Part shown: one piece after another, positions 1 to 10,700 of the stretch
How the letters are laid out: every line of letters starts with the position of its first letter
How positions within the stretch are numbered: the stretch's first letter is position 1
Assembly: GCA_019747735.1 (NCBI GenBank)
Contig: JAIEQL010000004.1
Span: forward strand, 1 to 51,517
Source of the DNA: Chthoniobacterales bacterium
Lineage (GTDB): Bacteria > Verrucomicrobiota > Verrucomicrobiia > Chthoniobacterales > UBA6821
DNA: 51,517 bases
Reading direction: 5' to 3'
Translations under genes and position numbers: made by a program
Notes under the pieces: model-generated
What the model saw: only the letters and a program-made list of their open reading frames with translations
Databases searched by the model: none
Told to the model about the DNA's origin: nothing

Positions 1-405
1 ACCCGCAGTGTATATGGACATACTCGAGGACGCGAGCACTGGAGCGACGCCGTAATGCGCCATTTTAGTCTTTTCAATTGTGAGATGAGATAGGTTGGTA
101 GTTAGAGGGTGTCTTGAAAATGAATAAAATTGATGTAGTACCAGGAGCGAAGCGCACAGACCCGCAGTGTATATGGACATACTCGAGGACGCGAGCACTG
201 GAGCGACGCCGTAATGCGCCATTTTAGTCTTTTCAATTGTGAGATGAGATAGGTTGGTAGTTAGAGGGTGTCTTGAAAATGAATAAAATTGATGTAGTAC
301 CAGGAGCGAAGCGCACAGACCCGCAGTGTATATGGACATACTCGAGGACGCGAGCACTGGAGCGACGCCGTAATGCGCCATTTTAGTCTTTTCAAGACAC
401 CCTCT
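1..405 (+). repeat. Tandem array of 143-bp inverted-repeat element (family A)
   Basis: Three copies of one element lie head to tail. The first is cut by the window edge (1-76). The second (104-235) lacks its last 11 bases. The third (263-405) is complete. Copies two and three start 159 bases apart, joined by a 27-base spacer that also follows copy one. The complete copy has perfect 17-bp terminal inverted repeats, AGAGGGTGTCTTGAAAA and its complement. Its core is GC-richer than the surroundings. Identical or near-identical complete copies occur at 13713-13855 and 35975-36117. No transposase is encoded, so it would have to be mobilised in trans. Confidence 0.9.
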
Positions 406-901
406 AGAGCATTTTAAATAAAGTTATAGCTGGAGCAGGAGCAAACGAAGTAACGCAGGGAGTTCAAGTAAAAAATTCACCACAAAGAACACAAATCCAC
501 TAGGGAGTGTTCACTAATTATAGAATCTTCACCGGGATGCAAGAGATAGAAGAGGAGACATCAATGAAGCTCACCAAAAAGTAATGTTTCTATTTTTAGG
601 ATTTAACGGCACTCCACTCTCACCCTCATTCCTGCGGAGTCAGGAATCCAGCCACTGTCGAGCTTTGTTTAAAAAAATTTTCCTATTAGGAGCGTTTTAA
701 ATTTAGTTTTTTAACGCTCCTGCTCAAATCAGTATTGACCGGGTTCTGGGTTCCTGCCTCCGCAGGAATGACGTCTGGGGTGTAGTGATTATTGGCTCTA
801 AAATACCCACTCTTTTTTTCAATAAAGCAAACAGAATCAAATCGTCTTTTGAATTCTTGAGCACCGCTCAACGTGACTATAACTCTATTTAATATGCTCT
901 A
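405..901. repeat. Nested inverted-repeat element (family E ends)
   Basis: The ends are imperfect inverted repeats of about 25 bp, beginning TAGAGCATTTTAAATA at 405 and ending as its complement at 901. Inside are two opposed GC-rich hairpins with ATTCCTGC/GCAGGAAT-type stems (about 623-645 and 748-770). Between them is a central hairpin with stem AGGAGCGTT (688-696) and AACGCTCCT (713-721). The left end abuts the last base of the family A array. I find no convincing gene in this stretch. It may be a composite of several small elements that landed in one another. Confidence 0.65.
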
Positions 902-939
902 AAATAAGGCACTATTGAGGACGTGTCTGATGAGAGTTC

Positions 940-1010
940 CTTTGCCTCCGAAAAAAATAAGGCAACGCCTTCGCAGGGATGCTGCCATTTGTAGCGGCAT
1001 TTCAATTCAT
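940..1010. repeat. REP-like GC-rich palindromic repeat (family C)
   Basis: The segment carries the CCTTCGCAGGGATG and GTAGCGGCA words shared with copies near 24.5 kb, 31.2 kb and 39.2 kb. It lies just downstream of tRNA-Pro on the minus strand. Confidence 0.6.
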
Positions 1011-1027
1011 TGCGAAACAATAACACA

Positions 1028-1101
1028 TCGGGGCGACAGGATTCGAACCTGCGACATCTTGGTCCCAAACCAAGCGCTCTACCAAGCTGAGCTACGCCCC
1101 G
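1028..1101 (-). tRNA. tRNA-Pro (anticodon TGG)
   Basis: The reverse complement folds as a cloverleaf. The acceptor stem is CGGGGCG/CGCCCCG, the D arm contains AGCTCAG, the anticodon loop is TTTGGGA giving UGG, and the T arm contains GGTTCGAATCC. The discriminator base is A. CCA is not encoded, so it must be added after transcription. No tRNA lies next to it. Confidence 0.95.
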
Positions 1102-1160
1102 GAGAAAGCGAGGAGGTTATAGGATTGTTGGTTGGAAAGCAAGAGTTGTTTCAAGTGATG

Positions 1161-2384
1161 CTAAGAGATCGTCAAGGTAGCATCCTTAACATCGCTCGAT
1201 TCTTCTCGTAGAAGGAGATTCTCAGTTTGAATACTGGCGGACCCATCTGGATTTTGTTTGATGACCCTTGTAAAAGAATCTTCTTCTTCATGAGTAAAGC
1301 TATGAGTTGAGTCGTTCTCATTGAGATCTCCACCATTTTGATCGCAGGTGATAAGGCAATCGCGTTTCGTTTTTTGAAGTGCGCTTACAGTGAGCTCTTG
1401 GTTAGCATTTCTGCTCAGTACTGTCTTGAAATTTTTTTCCTCTTTCTCAGTTCTAATAGAACCTGCTCTATCGAGTTGTCTAAGCGACCTTAGCTCTTGC
1501 GCATTTTTTATTAGCCTAGGGGAATCATTTGGAAGCTGTGTCTTAATAAGAGCGATAGTACTGAAGGAATTAGGGTGTATAGCATAGGCAGCTGCCTCTT
1601 GTGCTTCCTTATTAGAGCCTGCAAATTCTTTTATTGCTGCGATGACATCTTCAATAGAATCGGAAGAATTTTCTTTGGAAGGAGGCATGTCATCATAAGA
1701 AATAGAGGTTATCTTATTGGCGCTATCTCGTTTTATTTGCCATGTTCCATTTTTTGTATCTCTCTCTAGTTCATTCCAAGGGTCTTTTATGCTTGCCCGT
1801 AGCTGTGTGTCATACTGATCAATCTCATGTCGAAGAATTGCCCCAGCTTTAAAAAAAATATTCGTAGGGAGTTTATTAACTCCTATTTGCAACTTTTCTG
1901 TTGAATTATTAGCCTGATTATTTAAAGAACGATGATCAAATGGGCTTGTTCTTTTTTCTTCTGCCATTTGTTGATTGTTACCCAGACTCCTCGGGTTAGA
2001 AACTGGAGTTGCTAAAGCAATTCCTGCTAAATCATAGTTACTAAGAGCGTGTTCTAGTTTTCTTGCACAATGATTCACTGATCTCGATTTTCCAACAGGC
2101 ATGAAATTCCAAAATTTTCGAGCAAACCAGTTTAACCCTTTTGCATATTCATACTTCTCTAAAGCCTTTTCAAATTTTTCTTTTGCCTCTAAATAATTCT
2201 GAATCAGCTTACCTCGCTTCGGATCTATTGTCTGTTGAATGGTGTGACCATTAAAAGAAGAGGTTTCGCCATTTTTAATGCCATCATTATTACTGCTGGT
2301 GCTTATGAAAGAAGTGGTAACAGACGAAGCATTATTATTATTATATTCAACGTTAGAGTTACGAAGAGAAAAAGGGTCAGACAT
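1161..2384 (-). CDS. Hypothetical Asn/Ser-rich protein, possible secreted effector
   Basis: This 407-residue protein is not recognised. There is no signal peptide or membrane segment. The first 50 residues are rich in Asn, Ser and Thr, the kind of disordered leader seen on some type III effectors. Residues about 58-120 look helical and charged. The rest is polar with scattered acidic stretches and ends in ATLTIS. It is divergent from the L,D-transpeptidase gene, with a 139-base gap that must hold both promoters. A role as an exported effector is only a guess from composition. The open frame and its length make the gene itself credible. Confidence 0.7.
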   Translation of the reverse strand: MSDPFSLRNSNVEYNNNNASSVTTSFISTSSNNDGIKNGETSSFNGHTIQQTIDPKRGKLIQNYLEAKEKFEKALEKYEYAKGLNWFARKFWNFMPVGKSRSVNHCARKLEHALSNYDLAGIALATPVSNPRSLGNNQQMAEEKRTSPFDHRSLNNQANNSTEKLQIGVNKLPTNIFFKAGAILRHEIDQYDTQLRASIKDPWNELERDTKNGTWQIKRDSANKITSISYDDMPPSKENSSDSIEDVIAAIKEFAGSNKEAQEAAAYAIHPNSFSTIALIKTQLPNDSPRLIKNAQELRSLRQLDRAGSIRTEKEEKNFKTVLSRNANQELTVSALQKTKRDCLITCDQNGGDLNENDSTHSFTHEEEDSFTRVIKQNPDGSASIQTENLLLREESSDVKDATLTIS

Positions 2385-2523
2385 AAATTCCTAACAATTT
2401 TCCTTCTTTCAAACAGAAGTCAAGGTGGACTTGCTAGCTTTGCTCTCTTTTTTGTCACATAAGAACAAAAATAGTTGAAAAGGAAAGGATCTCAGAGAAA
2501 ATATCCGCTTCGTCCTTTGTATT

Positions 2524-3120
2524 GTGAAATTCTCCTTAACGCTCACCCTCTCTCTTTTGTTTGTAGCATCGAGTGCCTTTGCAGGCGGCGCCAATTCAGG
2601 TAGGGGAGGTATAGCTCTTTTTTCTTCCTCCAAATTCAACTCCTCCCAAGAGAAGGGGCGCATTTTTTCGCAAATTCTCAAAAACAGTAAAAACGAACCT
2701 ATTACTGTCTTGGTCTCCCTTTCTAGACAGCGAGCTTATCTTTTTGTTGGGAATCAAGTTGCCATTGATACACCCATTTCTTCAGGAAGAAGTCTCGGGA
2801 TGACGCCTGAGGGGGATTTTAAAATTACCCAAAAAGATCCTGACCATCGCTCCAATATTTATGGCAACTTTGTCGACAATGCTGGTCGGATTATTAAAGC
2901 AGGAGTTGATAGCAAGCATGATTCGGCACCGAGTGGGACTCATTTTGAAGGGGCACCGATGCTTTATTTTATGAGACTGACGGATAAAGGAGTGGGGATG
3001 CATGTTGGCTACCTTCCTGGTTATCCCGCTTCCCATGGTTGCATTCGCCTTCCAGAGGAGATGGCAAAAGCCATTTACGAAGTTGTTTCTTTAAACACTC
3101 CAGTTACCGTGCAATCGTAG
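2524..3120 (+). CDS. L,D-transpeptidase (YkuD family), exported
   Basis: The enzyme would cross-link peptidoglycan stem peptides, or attach proteins to them, in the periplasm. A signal peptide covers residues 1-20 and ends SSAFA. The YkuD domain follows from about residue 60, with the family signature H160 and SHGCIRLP (catalytic Cys173 after His171). At 198 residues it is a minimal member with no peptidoglycan-binding module. The start is GTG, chosen because the signal peptide begins there. It ends 6 bases before sdhC, so the two may be cotranscribed although their functions are unrelated. Confidence 0.9.
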   Translation: MKFSLTLTLSLLFVASSAFAGGANSGRGGIALFSSSKFNSSQEKGRIFSQILKNSKNEPITVLVSLSRQRAYLFVGNQVAIDTPISSGRSLGMTPEGDFKITQKDPDHRSNIYGNFVDNAGRIIKAGVDSKHDSAPSGTHFEGAPMLYFMRLTDKGVGMHVGYLPGYPASHGCIRLPEEMAKAIYEVVSLNTPVTVQS

Positions 3121-3126
3121 TTTTTT

Positions 3127-3819
3127 ATGACATCTTCTTCTCAAAAAAAAGCTCCTTCTTTTTTTGCTTCTTCCATTGGAAAAAAGTGGGTTGTGGCCCT
3201 AACAGGAGTTTTGCTCATCGGATTTATCACACTGCATCTGCTTGGTAATCTCGCTATTTTCCTAGGTCCTGAGGCCATCAACAGTTACTCCGAAAAATTG
3301 CATCACTTAGGTGTGCTCCTCTGGATTGTGCGTTTAGGATTGCTAGTCGTTGCAGGATTGCATGTTTTTTTTACCATGGCCTTATGGCGTGAAAACAAAA
3401 AAGCCTCTCTTGAAAAGTATGCCGTTCGCCAAAAGTTAGAAACAACGCTCTATGCCCGTTCTATGAGGCTTTCAGGGTTGGTTGTTCTCGGCTTTGTGCT
3501 TTTTCACCTAGCTCAGTTTACATGGGAGTTGACCAATCCTGATTATAAAAATTGGATGGATGCTCTCGGGCGCCACGATGTCTATCGGATGCTCATAAGT
3601 GCTTTTTCTAACCTCTGGGTCGCTGGTTTTTATTTGCTCAGCGTTGGTTTGTTAGCGCTACACCTTGCTCATGGGGTTGCAAGTCTTTTTCAAACATTAG
3701 GCCTCACCTCAGAAAAACTGCGGCCTCGCTTCGAGCGTGTTAGCTTGATAGTGGCCGTTTTATTTTTCTTAGGGTATGCCTCGATACCGCTTGCTGTGTT
3801 TTTTAAAGTAGTATCGTGA
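3127..3819 (+). CDS. sdhC: Succinate dehydrogenase cytochrome b subunit
   Basis: This 230-residue membrane anchor of succinate dehydrogenase (complex II) has about five hydrophobic helices, with His residues in helices placed as heme ligands (for example FITLHLLGN, LHVFFT, LFHLAQF, LHLAHG). The long single-subunit form is the type B anchor found in Bacteroidota, Chlamydiota and Verrucomicrobiota, and no separate sdhD follows. An 80-base gap separates it from sdhA. It passes electrons from the SdhB iron-sulfur clusters to quinone. Confidence 0.93.
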   Translation: MTSSSQKKAPSFFASSIGKKWVVALTGVLLIGFITLHLLGNLAIFLGPEAINSYSEKLHHLGVLLWIVRLGLLVVAGLHVFFTMALWRENKKASLEKYAVRQKLETTLYARSMRLSGLVVLGFVLFHLAQFTWELTNPDYKNWMDALGRHDVYRMLISAFSNLWVAGFYLLSVGLLALHLAHGVASLFQTLGLTSEKLRPRFERVSLIVAVLFFLGYASIPLAVFFKVVS

Positions 3820-3899
3820 ACAGCAAACGACTCTTTTCGAAGGCTCTATTAAACTCCAATTTTTATTTTAGTTTTCTTTCTAGATAGTCCCTCAATGTT

Positions 3900-5813
3900 A
3901 TGATACTAGACGCCAAAATCCCACCTGGTCCTCTCCAAAGCAAATGGCAACATTTTAAAGAAAACGCCAAGCTGATCAATCCAGCCAACAAACGTAAATT
4001 TAACATTATTGTTGTCGGATCAGGACTGGCAGGGTCTTCGGCGGCCGCTACACTTGCAGAGCAGGGGTATCAAGTTGACTGTTTTTGCTTCCAGGATTCT
4101 CCTCGTCGCGCTCATAGCATTGCGGCACAAGGAGGAATTAATGCTGCTAAAAATTATCAAAATGATGGTGATAGTGTTTGGCGTCTTTTTTATGACACGC
4201 TCAAAGGAGGAGATTTTCGTGCTCGCGAGGCCAATGTTTATCGGCTTGCGGAGGTTTCTGCTTCTATTATTGATCAATGTGTCTCTCAAGGCGTTCCCTT
4301 TGCTCGGGAGTATGGAGGAGAGTTGGCCAATCGTTCTTTTGGAGGAGCGCAGGTCTCTCGCACTTTTTATGCCCGTGGTCAAACGGGTCAGCAGCTCTTG
4401 CTAGGGGCCTATTCCTCTTTAAGCCATCAAATCAAAAGCGGTCGTGTGACGATGCATCCTCATAGCGAAATGCTCGATCTTGTACTCATTGATGGGCATG
4501 CAAAGGGTATCATCGTGCGAAATCTGATCACAGGTGAGATTAAGCGCCATGCGGCAGCAGCAGTTGTTCTTTGCACCGGAGGCTACAGCAATGCCTACTA
4601 TCTTTCGACCAATGCACGGGGATGCAATGCCACTGCCATTTGGCGAGCCTACAAAAAAGGAGCCCTCTTTGCCAATCCCTGTTACACGCAGATTCATCCG
4701 ACCTGCATTCCTGTAGCTGGAAGTTATCAGTCAAAATTAACCCTTATGTCCGAGTCGCTGCGCAATGACGGGCGCGTCTGGGTTCCTAAGAAAAAAGGAG
4801 ATCAGCGTCCTCCTCAAGCAATTCCTGAAGAAGAGCGCGACTACTATCTTGAGCGAAAATATCCCTCTTATGGAAATTTAGCGCCAAGGGATATTTCCTC
4901 TCGTAGTGCCAAAGAAGTGTGTGACGAAGGGCGGGGTGTTGGGCCTGGTGGACTGGGGGTCTATCTTGATTTTCAAGACGCAATAGCACGCCTTGGTCGT
5001 CCAGCCATCCAAGAGCGCTATGGCAATCTTTTTGAAATGTATGAAAACATCACCGGAGAGAATGCCTATGAGCGCCCCATGCGGATCTTTCCTGCCCTCC
5101 ACTACACGATGGGAGGCCTTTGGGTTGATTATCATTTGATGAGCAATCTTCCTGGGCTCTACGTATTAGGCGAAGCCAATTTTTCCGATCATGGGGCCAA
5201 TCGTCTTGGCGCTAGCGCCCTGATGCAAGGCCTCGCTGATGGTTATTTTATTTTGCCCTACACGATGGGAGAATATCTCTCCACCCAGTTTGGCAAGAAG
5301 CCCACTACCGATCGTCCTGAATTTGAGCAAGCTGAAACCGCCGTGCGTGCGAAGCTCACTCAGCTTTTAGAAATTGGTGGCACAACCCCTGTTAATGAAT
5401 TTCATCGTGAGCTTGGGCTGCTGCTTTGGGAAAAATGTGGCATGGCCCGTTCAGAGACTTCTTTAAAAGAGGCACTAGTTGAGCTTCCTAAGCTACGTGA
5501 ACGCTTTTGGAAAGAAGTTGCCATTCCTGGTCGTGGAGCTGCTTTGAATCAATCGTTGGAGGCAGCAGGCCGAGTTGCTGATTTTATAGAGCTTGGAGAG
5601 CTGCTATGCCGCGATGCTCTGACACGAGAAGAGTCGTGTGGTGGTCATTTTCGTCTTGAGCATCAGACAGAAGAAGGAGAGGCCCTGCGTCATGACGAGA
5701 CCTTTTCTTATGTGCATGCCTGGCAATATCAAGGTGAGGGAGTGGCTCCGCAGCTAGTGAAAGAACCTTTGGATTATGAGTTCGTCTCTCGCTCTACAAG
5801 AAGTTATAAATAA
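3900..5813 (+). CDS. sdhA: Succinate dehydrogenase flavoprotein subunit
   Basis: The 637-residue catalytic subunit oxidises succinate to fumarate. The FAD-binding dinucleotide motif is [13 protein letters not shown] (residues about 38-50). His72 in HSIAAQGG is the expected covalent FAD ligand. Further family marks are [20 protein letters not shown] and [13 protein letters not shown]. Its length fits the type B enzymes of Bacteroidota and the PVC group. The ATG start is preceded by an out-of-frame ATG-TTA. sdhB starts 6 bases after its stop, so the two are surely cotranscribed. Confidence 0.97.
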   Translation: MILDAKIPPGPLQSKWQHFKENAKLINPANKRKFNIIVVGSGLAGSSAAATLAEQGYQVDCFCFQDSPRRAHSIAAQGGINAAKNYQNDGDSVWRLFYDTLKGGDFRAREANVYRLAEVSASIIDQCVSQGVPFAREYGGELANRSFGGAQVSRTFYARGQTGQQLLLGAYSSLSHQIKSGRVTMHPHSEMLDLVLIDGHAKGIIVRNLITGEIKRHAAAAVVLCTGGYSNAYYLSTNARGCNATAIWRAYKKGALFANPCYTQIHPTCIPVAGSYQSKLTLMSESLRNDGRVWVPKKKGDQRPPQAIPEEERDYYLERKYPSYGNLAPRDISSRSAKEVCDEGRGVGPGGLGVYLDFQDAIARLGRPAIQERYGNLFEMYENITGENAYERPMRIFPALHYTMGGLWVDYHLMSNLPGLYVLGEANFSDHGANRLGASALMQGLADGYFILPYTMGEYLSTQFGKKPTTDRPEFEQAETAVRAKLTQLLEIGGTTPVNEFHRELGLLLWEKCGMARSETSLKEALVELPKLRERFWKEVAIPGRGAALNQSLEAAGRVADFIELGELLCRDALTREESCGGHFRLEHQTEEGEALRHDETFSYVHAWQYQGEGVAPQLVKEPLDYEFVSRSTRSYK

Positions 5814-5819
5814 AATTTT

Positions 5820-6572
5820 ATGAATTTTCATCTTCGACTTTGGAGACAAGAAGGACCCTCAGCAAAGGGAGGTTTTGAGGAGATAGAGGCCCGGGATATT
5901 CCTGCAGAGGCTTCCTTTTTGGAGATGCTCGATATCGTCAACAATCGTCTTATCAAAGAGGGTAGGGAGCCTGTGGCTTTTGAATCCGATTGTCGCGAGG
6001 GAATCTGTGGCACTTGTAGTATGGTGATTAATGGAATTCCTCAAGGTCCTGGGCGAGGGGCCGCTTGTCAGGTCTATATGAGAACATTCCGGGATGGAGA
6101 TTCCATAACCGTAGAACCTTTTCGCGTAGCTGCTTTTCCTTTGGTAAAAGACCTTGTGGTCAATCGCAGCGCCTACGATCGGATCATTCAATCGGGAGGA
6201 TTTATCACCGAACATACCGGTGGGGCTCCCGATGCAGCTGCTATGTTGATTGGAAAAAGAGAAGCAGATCGTGCCATGGATGCTGCGGCTTGTATTGGCT
6301 GTGGAGCCTGTGCAGCGGCCTGTCCCAATAGTTCTGCGATGCTTTTTGTCGGAGCTAAAGTAACTCATCTCAGTTTGCTGCCTCAAGGCCAACCAGAGCG
6401 AAGTGGCCGTGCTCTGAATATGGTTCGTGCCATGGATGAGGAGGGGTTTGGGAATTGTTCCAACTACTATGCTTGCGAAGCTGTGTGCCCTGCGAATATT
6501 TCTGCCTCTGTCATTGCGACACTCAATCGGGAATTTGTCGCAGCAGTGATAAAAGTTGAAGTTGCTAATTGA
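5820..6572 (+). CDS. sdhB: Succinate dehydrogenase iron-sulfur subunit
   Basis: This 250-residue subunit carries electrons from FAD to quinone. The [2Fe-2S] ligands are C58, C63, C66 and C83 in CREGICGTC and GAAC. The [4Fe-4S]/[3Fe-4S] ligands lie in CIGCGACAAACP (C158, C161, C164, C168) and in CSNYYACEAVCP (C213, C219, C223). It is the last gene of sdhCAB. An imperfect hairpin with TGCTGC/GCAGCA arms lies just after the stop, but without a T run. Confidence 0.97.
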   Translation: MNFHLRLWRQEGPSAKGGFEEIEARDIPAEASFLEMLDIVNNRLIKEGREPVAFESDCREGICGTCSMVINGIPQGPGRGAACQVYMRTFRDGDSITVEPFRVAAFPLVKDLVVNRSAYDRIIQSGGFITEHTGGAPDAAAMLIGKREADRAMDAAACIGCGACAAACPNSSAMLFVGAKVTHLSLLPQGQPERSGRALNMVRAMDEEGFGNCSNYYACEAVCPANISASVIATLNREFVAAVIKVEVAN

Positions 6573-6661
6573 AGTGCTGCTACTTTATTGGCAGCATCGC
6601 CGCGAAGGCCCAAGATCTAGCTATTGTTTCGACTGCTTCATGAAATAAAAAAATTGCAATA

Positions 6662-7120
6662 ATGACCACACTGCAAACTGTCGCGAAGCGACATATCCTT
6701 CCTTTCCTGACTCGCTGCTTGATGTTCTCCTTTGCCATGCTTGTAGCTGTCTTTGTATTACATGGATGGAGTTATGAGACCCTCTCTGCGCTATTAATAG
6801 CTCTTCTGCTTTTTGGCTTGCTGAGGGCTTCTGTGGACCTCTTATTTCAAAGAGAAACTTTTCAAAAAAAAATCCCCAACCCAGGAGTGGTGAAATTTTT
6901 TATTAATGCCTTATTGTTGATTTTTATTTCAAAGGTCCTTCCTTCTTTTGCCCTCGATAAAACCTCAACTGCCTTTTGGGCGAGCTTTGTGATTGTTTTT
7001 GTGCTCTCTTTGCTCAAGTTCAAACCCTCTCAAAAAGAAACTGCTCCTTTACAAAAATCACCGACCATAAAAGAAGCAAGAGCGCGTGTGATTTCCTCGG
7101 ACGAAAAGAATCCAAGTTAG
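6662..7120 (+). CDS. Small membrane protein, YvlD/phage-holin-4-like
   Basis: The protein has 152 residues with four hydrophobic segments, a positively charged N-terminus and a polar C-terminal tail of about 30 residues. The segment with INALLL followed by WASFVIVFVLSLL resembles the YvlD-type four-helix family (Phage_holin_4_2). No function is established for that family. It stands alone after the sdh operon, pointing the same way with an 89-base gap. Confidence 0.65.
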   Translation: MTTLQTVAKRHILPFLTRCLMFSFAMLVAVFVLHGWSYETLSALLIALLLFGLLRASVDLLFQRETFQKKIPNPGVVKFFINALLLIFISKVLPSFALDKTSTAFWASFVIVFVLSLLKFKPSQKETAPLQKSPTIKEARARVISSDEKNPS

Positions 7121-7183
7121 CATCTTGCTGTTTTGTATCCGATTATAGGAACAGATAAGTAAAGAGTGAAGAGCTCGCGCTGA

Positions 7184-7579
7184 CTATCCCACCCTCTTCC
7201 AGACCTGCGCTGGAAACAAAGGGACCTTCGATTGATGTAAGCGCAACTTTCTTCTGCCGCTAAGTGAAATCCAGTAGTGAGCGTAATCCACAGAGAGGAC
7301 TTTTTTTTGAGCAGTGTCATACTGCTTACGCAAGTCCATTAGCTGCCAATTTCCTGTGGTATCTCTTTCAAGGTGGCGCCACTTTTTGTCCCCGATGACC
7401 CAACCTGCCTCTAACATGTCGGGAGTAGAGATAATAATTTTTCCAATCCACTCGTTGGTTTCTTGCTCAACCTTAATAACACATCCCTCAAAATCATCTC
7501 CAACGCGTTCCCAAATCCCTAAGAGGTCATGGACATCTGTCGGATTTCTAAAACCAAGACAACGTTGAAGAAAGCTCAT
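7184..7579 (-). CDS. Hypothetical 131-residue protein
   Basis: Not recognised. It has no signal peptide. The sequence reads as a small all-beta domain: GIWERVGDDFEG, WIGKIIIST and GNWQLMDLRK suggest a lipocalin-like or DUF2147-like barrel, which is inference only. The C-terminus KRVG and stop are read from AGAGGGTGGGATAG, whose first eight bases equal the terminus of family A. That could be a relic or chance. It lies 134 bases downstream of the giant coiled-coil gene on the same strand and may share its transcript. Confidence 0.6.
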   Translation of the reverse strand: MSFLQRCLGFRNPTDVHDLLGIWERVGDDFEGCVIKVEQETNEWIGKIIISTPDMLEAGWVIGDKKWRHLERDTTGNWQLMDLRKQYDTAQKKVLSVDYAHYWISLSGRRKLRLHQSKVPLFPAQVWKRVG

Positions 7580-7713
7580 AGTGCAGAAAAAGGCTATAAA
7601 TAGAAGACGACTTAAGGTTGCAGGTTAAACCTAAAAAGAACTTGCTTGAGCAGCTCCCGCTGAGGTTACAAAAGACAACTCAAGTCGCAAGGGGAAAGTA
7701 GAAGAAGCGCGTC

Positions 7714-10700
7714 TCATTTTTTTTGTCTTCCTTTCTTTTGCTCTTGGAGTTTGTCATGGAGTCGCTCTTTGGCAGAGTCCTTTACTTTTTTTTGAATGCT
7801 CTCTAATTGATCAGAACACATTTTTTTCTTCTCCTGGAGAACTGATAATGTCTCTTGAAGCCATGGGCTCCATTCAGGGTCATGAGAGAGATGATTAGTA
7901 GCCGCATTGAGTTCTTCAATAGCTTGCTCACAAATTCCCAATGCTCTTTCAAAAAGTTCTTTTTCATTTCCATTACTAACACTGTGGGAGTTAACAGCAC
8001 GAGAAGTAGCTTCGTGTGTCTGCAGTACTCCTTTCTGTAGTGTGCAATATTTTTTAGTTGTTAAAGATTTTTCTAAAACAGCCTTTAGTTTTTGCTCCTG
8101 TAGTTCATTACAAGGCAAAGAGCCATTTGCCTTCAGTTGAAGCTGTCTTATTGCTTCCCACTCAAGGTTTCTAGCGGCATCGTTCAGCGCCCTATTTTTT
8201 TGAAGTGCTTGCTGCCATAAAGAAATTCCAGCGAGACTAAAAGGAAGAGAATTTGCTTGAGCACAAGGGACCTTAGCCTCAGAAGAGATTTGTTCTAATT
8301 TGCTGCGAAGCTGTTCAATAATAATTTCATTTCTTCGCAGTCCTATTGACTCAGCTTGTTGTTCCCACCAAATAGAGTGGTTTCTCCAAGAGTTTTCTTC
8401 CAGCGTTGTTAGGCTCTTGTATTCCTGATGATAAAGCTGCAACAGCTTCTCCCAGTCGGCTAGTTGCTCTTCTCGTTTAGCAGCAATGGCGGCAGTGACC
8501 TTGCTTGTTAAGGCTGGATCTTCATGCTGTGGTAATGTCTCTTTTGCCTTTTGGATCATTATTCCTATTTCTCTTTCTCTATTTTTGTCTTCGAAATATT
8601 GTTTCAGTAGAGTCAATCGTCTCTTTTCTTCTTCACAAGTAGCAGAAGCTCTCTTCCAAAAAGAGATCATCATTTCTGGAGCATCGAGTTCATTAGTGAG
8701 AAGATGCTGGCATTCTTTAACAGTTCTATCCAAAGCTAGCTTTGCTGCTTCTATTTTTTGAAGAACTGTTTCTAAGCTGATGTTATTTGAATCAAGAGGT
8801 TGTTTTAGAAACTCATTAATACAATGCTCCATCTTAATGTACTTAATTTTGGAGTCACCATAGCATTCTTGTGCTCGTTGATGCTTTGTTTCTTGTTCTA
8901 ATTTTTTAATTTTTGTTTTCCAAAAATCTCGTAAGGGAATCTCCCTTTCTGGCACCAAGTCATAAGCCGCTTTACTCTCTTTGATCCTATTATTTTGGAT
9001 AGAATCTCTTTTCTCTTTTGAAGTCAGAATTTTTTCCCAATATTGAAGATTTTTGTCATCACTCTCTAATTCTAATTCAATTCTCTCGAATCTCAAATTC
9101 CACCATTCTTTTTTATCCTTAGGAGCCATGTCTAATCCCTCTTGGCAAGCCTCCTTTGCTTCTTTTATAATTGTTAAAAGCTCTGTTTCGATAATGCGTT
9201 TCTCTTGGGAAAGTCGCCTCACTTCTTCTTCTCTTTTGTCATAAAGGGAGATTTCAATATGATTCTGAATTTCCTTTAACCTCTCTTGTTCTTTCCGTCC
9301 TTTAAGCAAAAGCCCCTCTATATTCATTTTTAAGAGCGTTTCTTTTTCTTGATAAACCTCTTCGCTCCAATCCACTGGTTTTAATGTAGCAAATTTTAAA
9401 GACATTGCATTTTCTTCGCGGTCCTCAATATGAGGATTAATGATCGTTAAATGACCATTTCCCCAAGCAATAGAGCCATTCTGTTCATTTCCCTGCCATG
9501 TTTTATCGTGGCTAGAGCGCCGTTCAAAATTGACCTGATATTTCTTGAAGTTGGGTTTGTAAGAAAGCGTCCTAAATCTTCTTAGCTGGTCATTACTCAG
9601 AAATCCATCAATGTTCTCCTCTTTAAGGCTAGAAGTTTCTGATACATCATCAGGAAAATTTATCGTTTCTGAGCTTTTTGACCATGGTGCCGCCTCTAAT
9701 CCAATCCATAGTTTCCCTAATAACTCAGCATCTCTTTTAGTAGCTTCTCCTAAAGAAAAATCTCCTGTAGCGCTTCCAGCAAGCCTCAAAAGGTTTTTAG
9801 CCCAACTGATTTTTTTCTCTTTTGCAGTTAGGATAGCTTCTCGAGCCTTGTCCCAAAGCTTGCGACTCTTGTTTGCCTCTTGGTTGGCTTTATTCCAAGC
9901 TTCTCCTAAGTTTTTTGTGAACGTTGCTATTTGTTCTGCTGGGAGTGTTGAGGAGTGAGATAGAAGCTTTTCAAGCTGGTTATAGTTTTGTTGAGCTTGT
10001 GTAAGTTGGCTTAATAAAGTTTCTTCAGATTGCAATGCTTGCTTGCGAGCTCTAAGCGCTTGATCTCTTGTTTCAACAAACGCGTCATATAACGTGCTAT
10101 TTGCCCAATTATTTTTAGGAACTAGATCTGAAGGCTTCCATTCTATTTTAGTAGACTCCGTTAAGATTGCTTCTGCTTTCTGGATAGTCTTTGTGGCTTC
10201 TATTGATCGTTCCAGCGCTGAAAGCTCTTCCTCTTTTTTAGTTAGCTTTTGTTCTACTCGAGAGATTTCTTCCTCAGTTTTAAAAACAATTTCTTCAGTT
10301 TCTATAAAAGGGAGGATGGAGTTTTGTGTAACATAAGGTATTTCCTCCCATGCCGCCTTGAGCTTTTTTCCTATAGTTAAGAAGTCTTGTAGTGAGGTTT
10401 TTTCTTTAAGAAGTTTTTTATGCTCGTCTTTGCACTTTTCTAATTTTTTCCCCCAAGCAAGGCACATTTCCTTAAGGGAATGACTGCGTTGCTGCTCTTC
10501 TTGAAAAAAATAAGTATTTTTATCTTCTAAGCAATTAGCGGCAATACGATCAGCTTTTTCAAAAGAAATCTTTGCTTTGAGTGAACTCTCTGAGATTCCT
10601 TGCATAAGCTTTCCAGATTTTTCACTTAAAAGTTTGGATAAAAGCTGATCTGTTTCTAAAAAAACTTTTTCCCAGCATTGATCTGTTAATTGCTGTTGCT

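Noticed and set aside
915..1211. Open frame of 98 codons across tRNA-Pro
   Set aside because: It is read through a clear tRNA gene and a REP-like repeat, so it is not coding.
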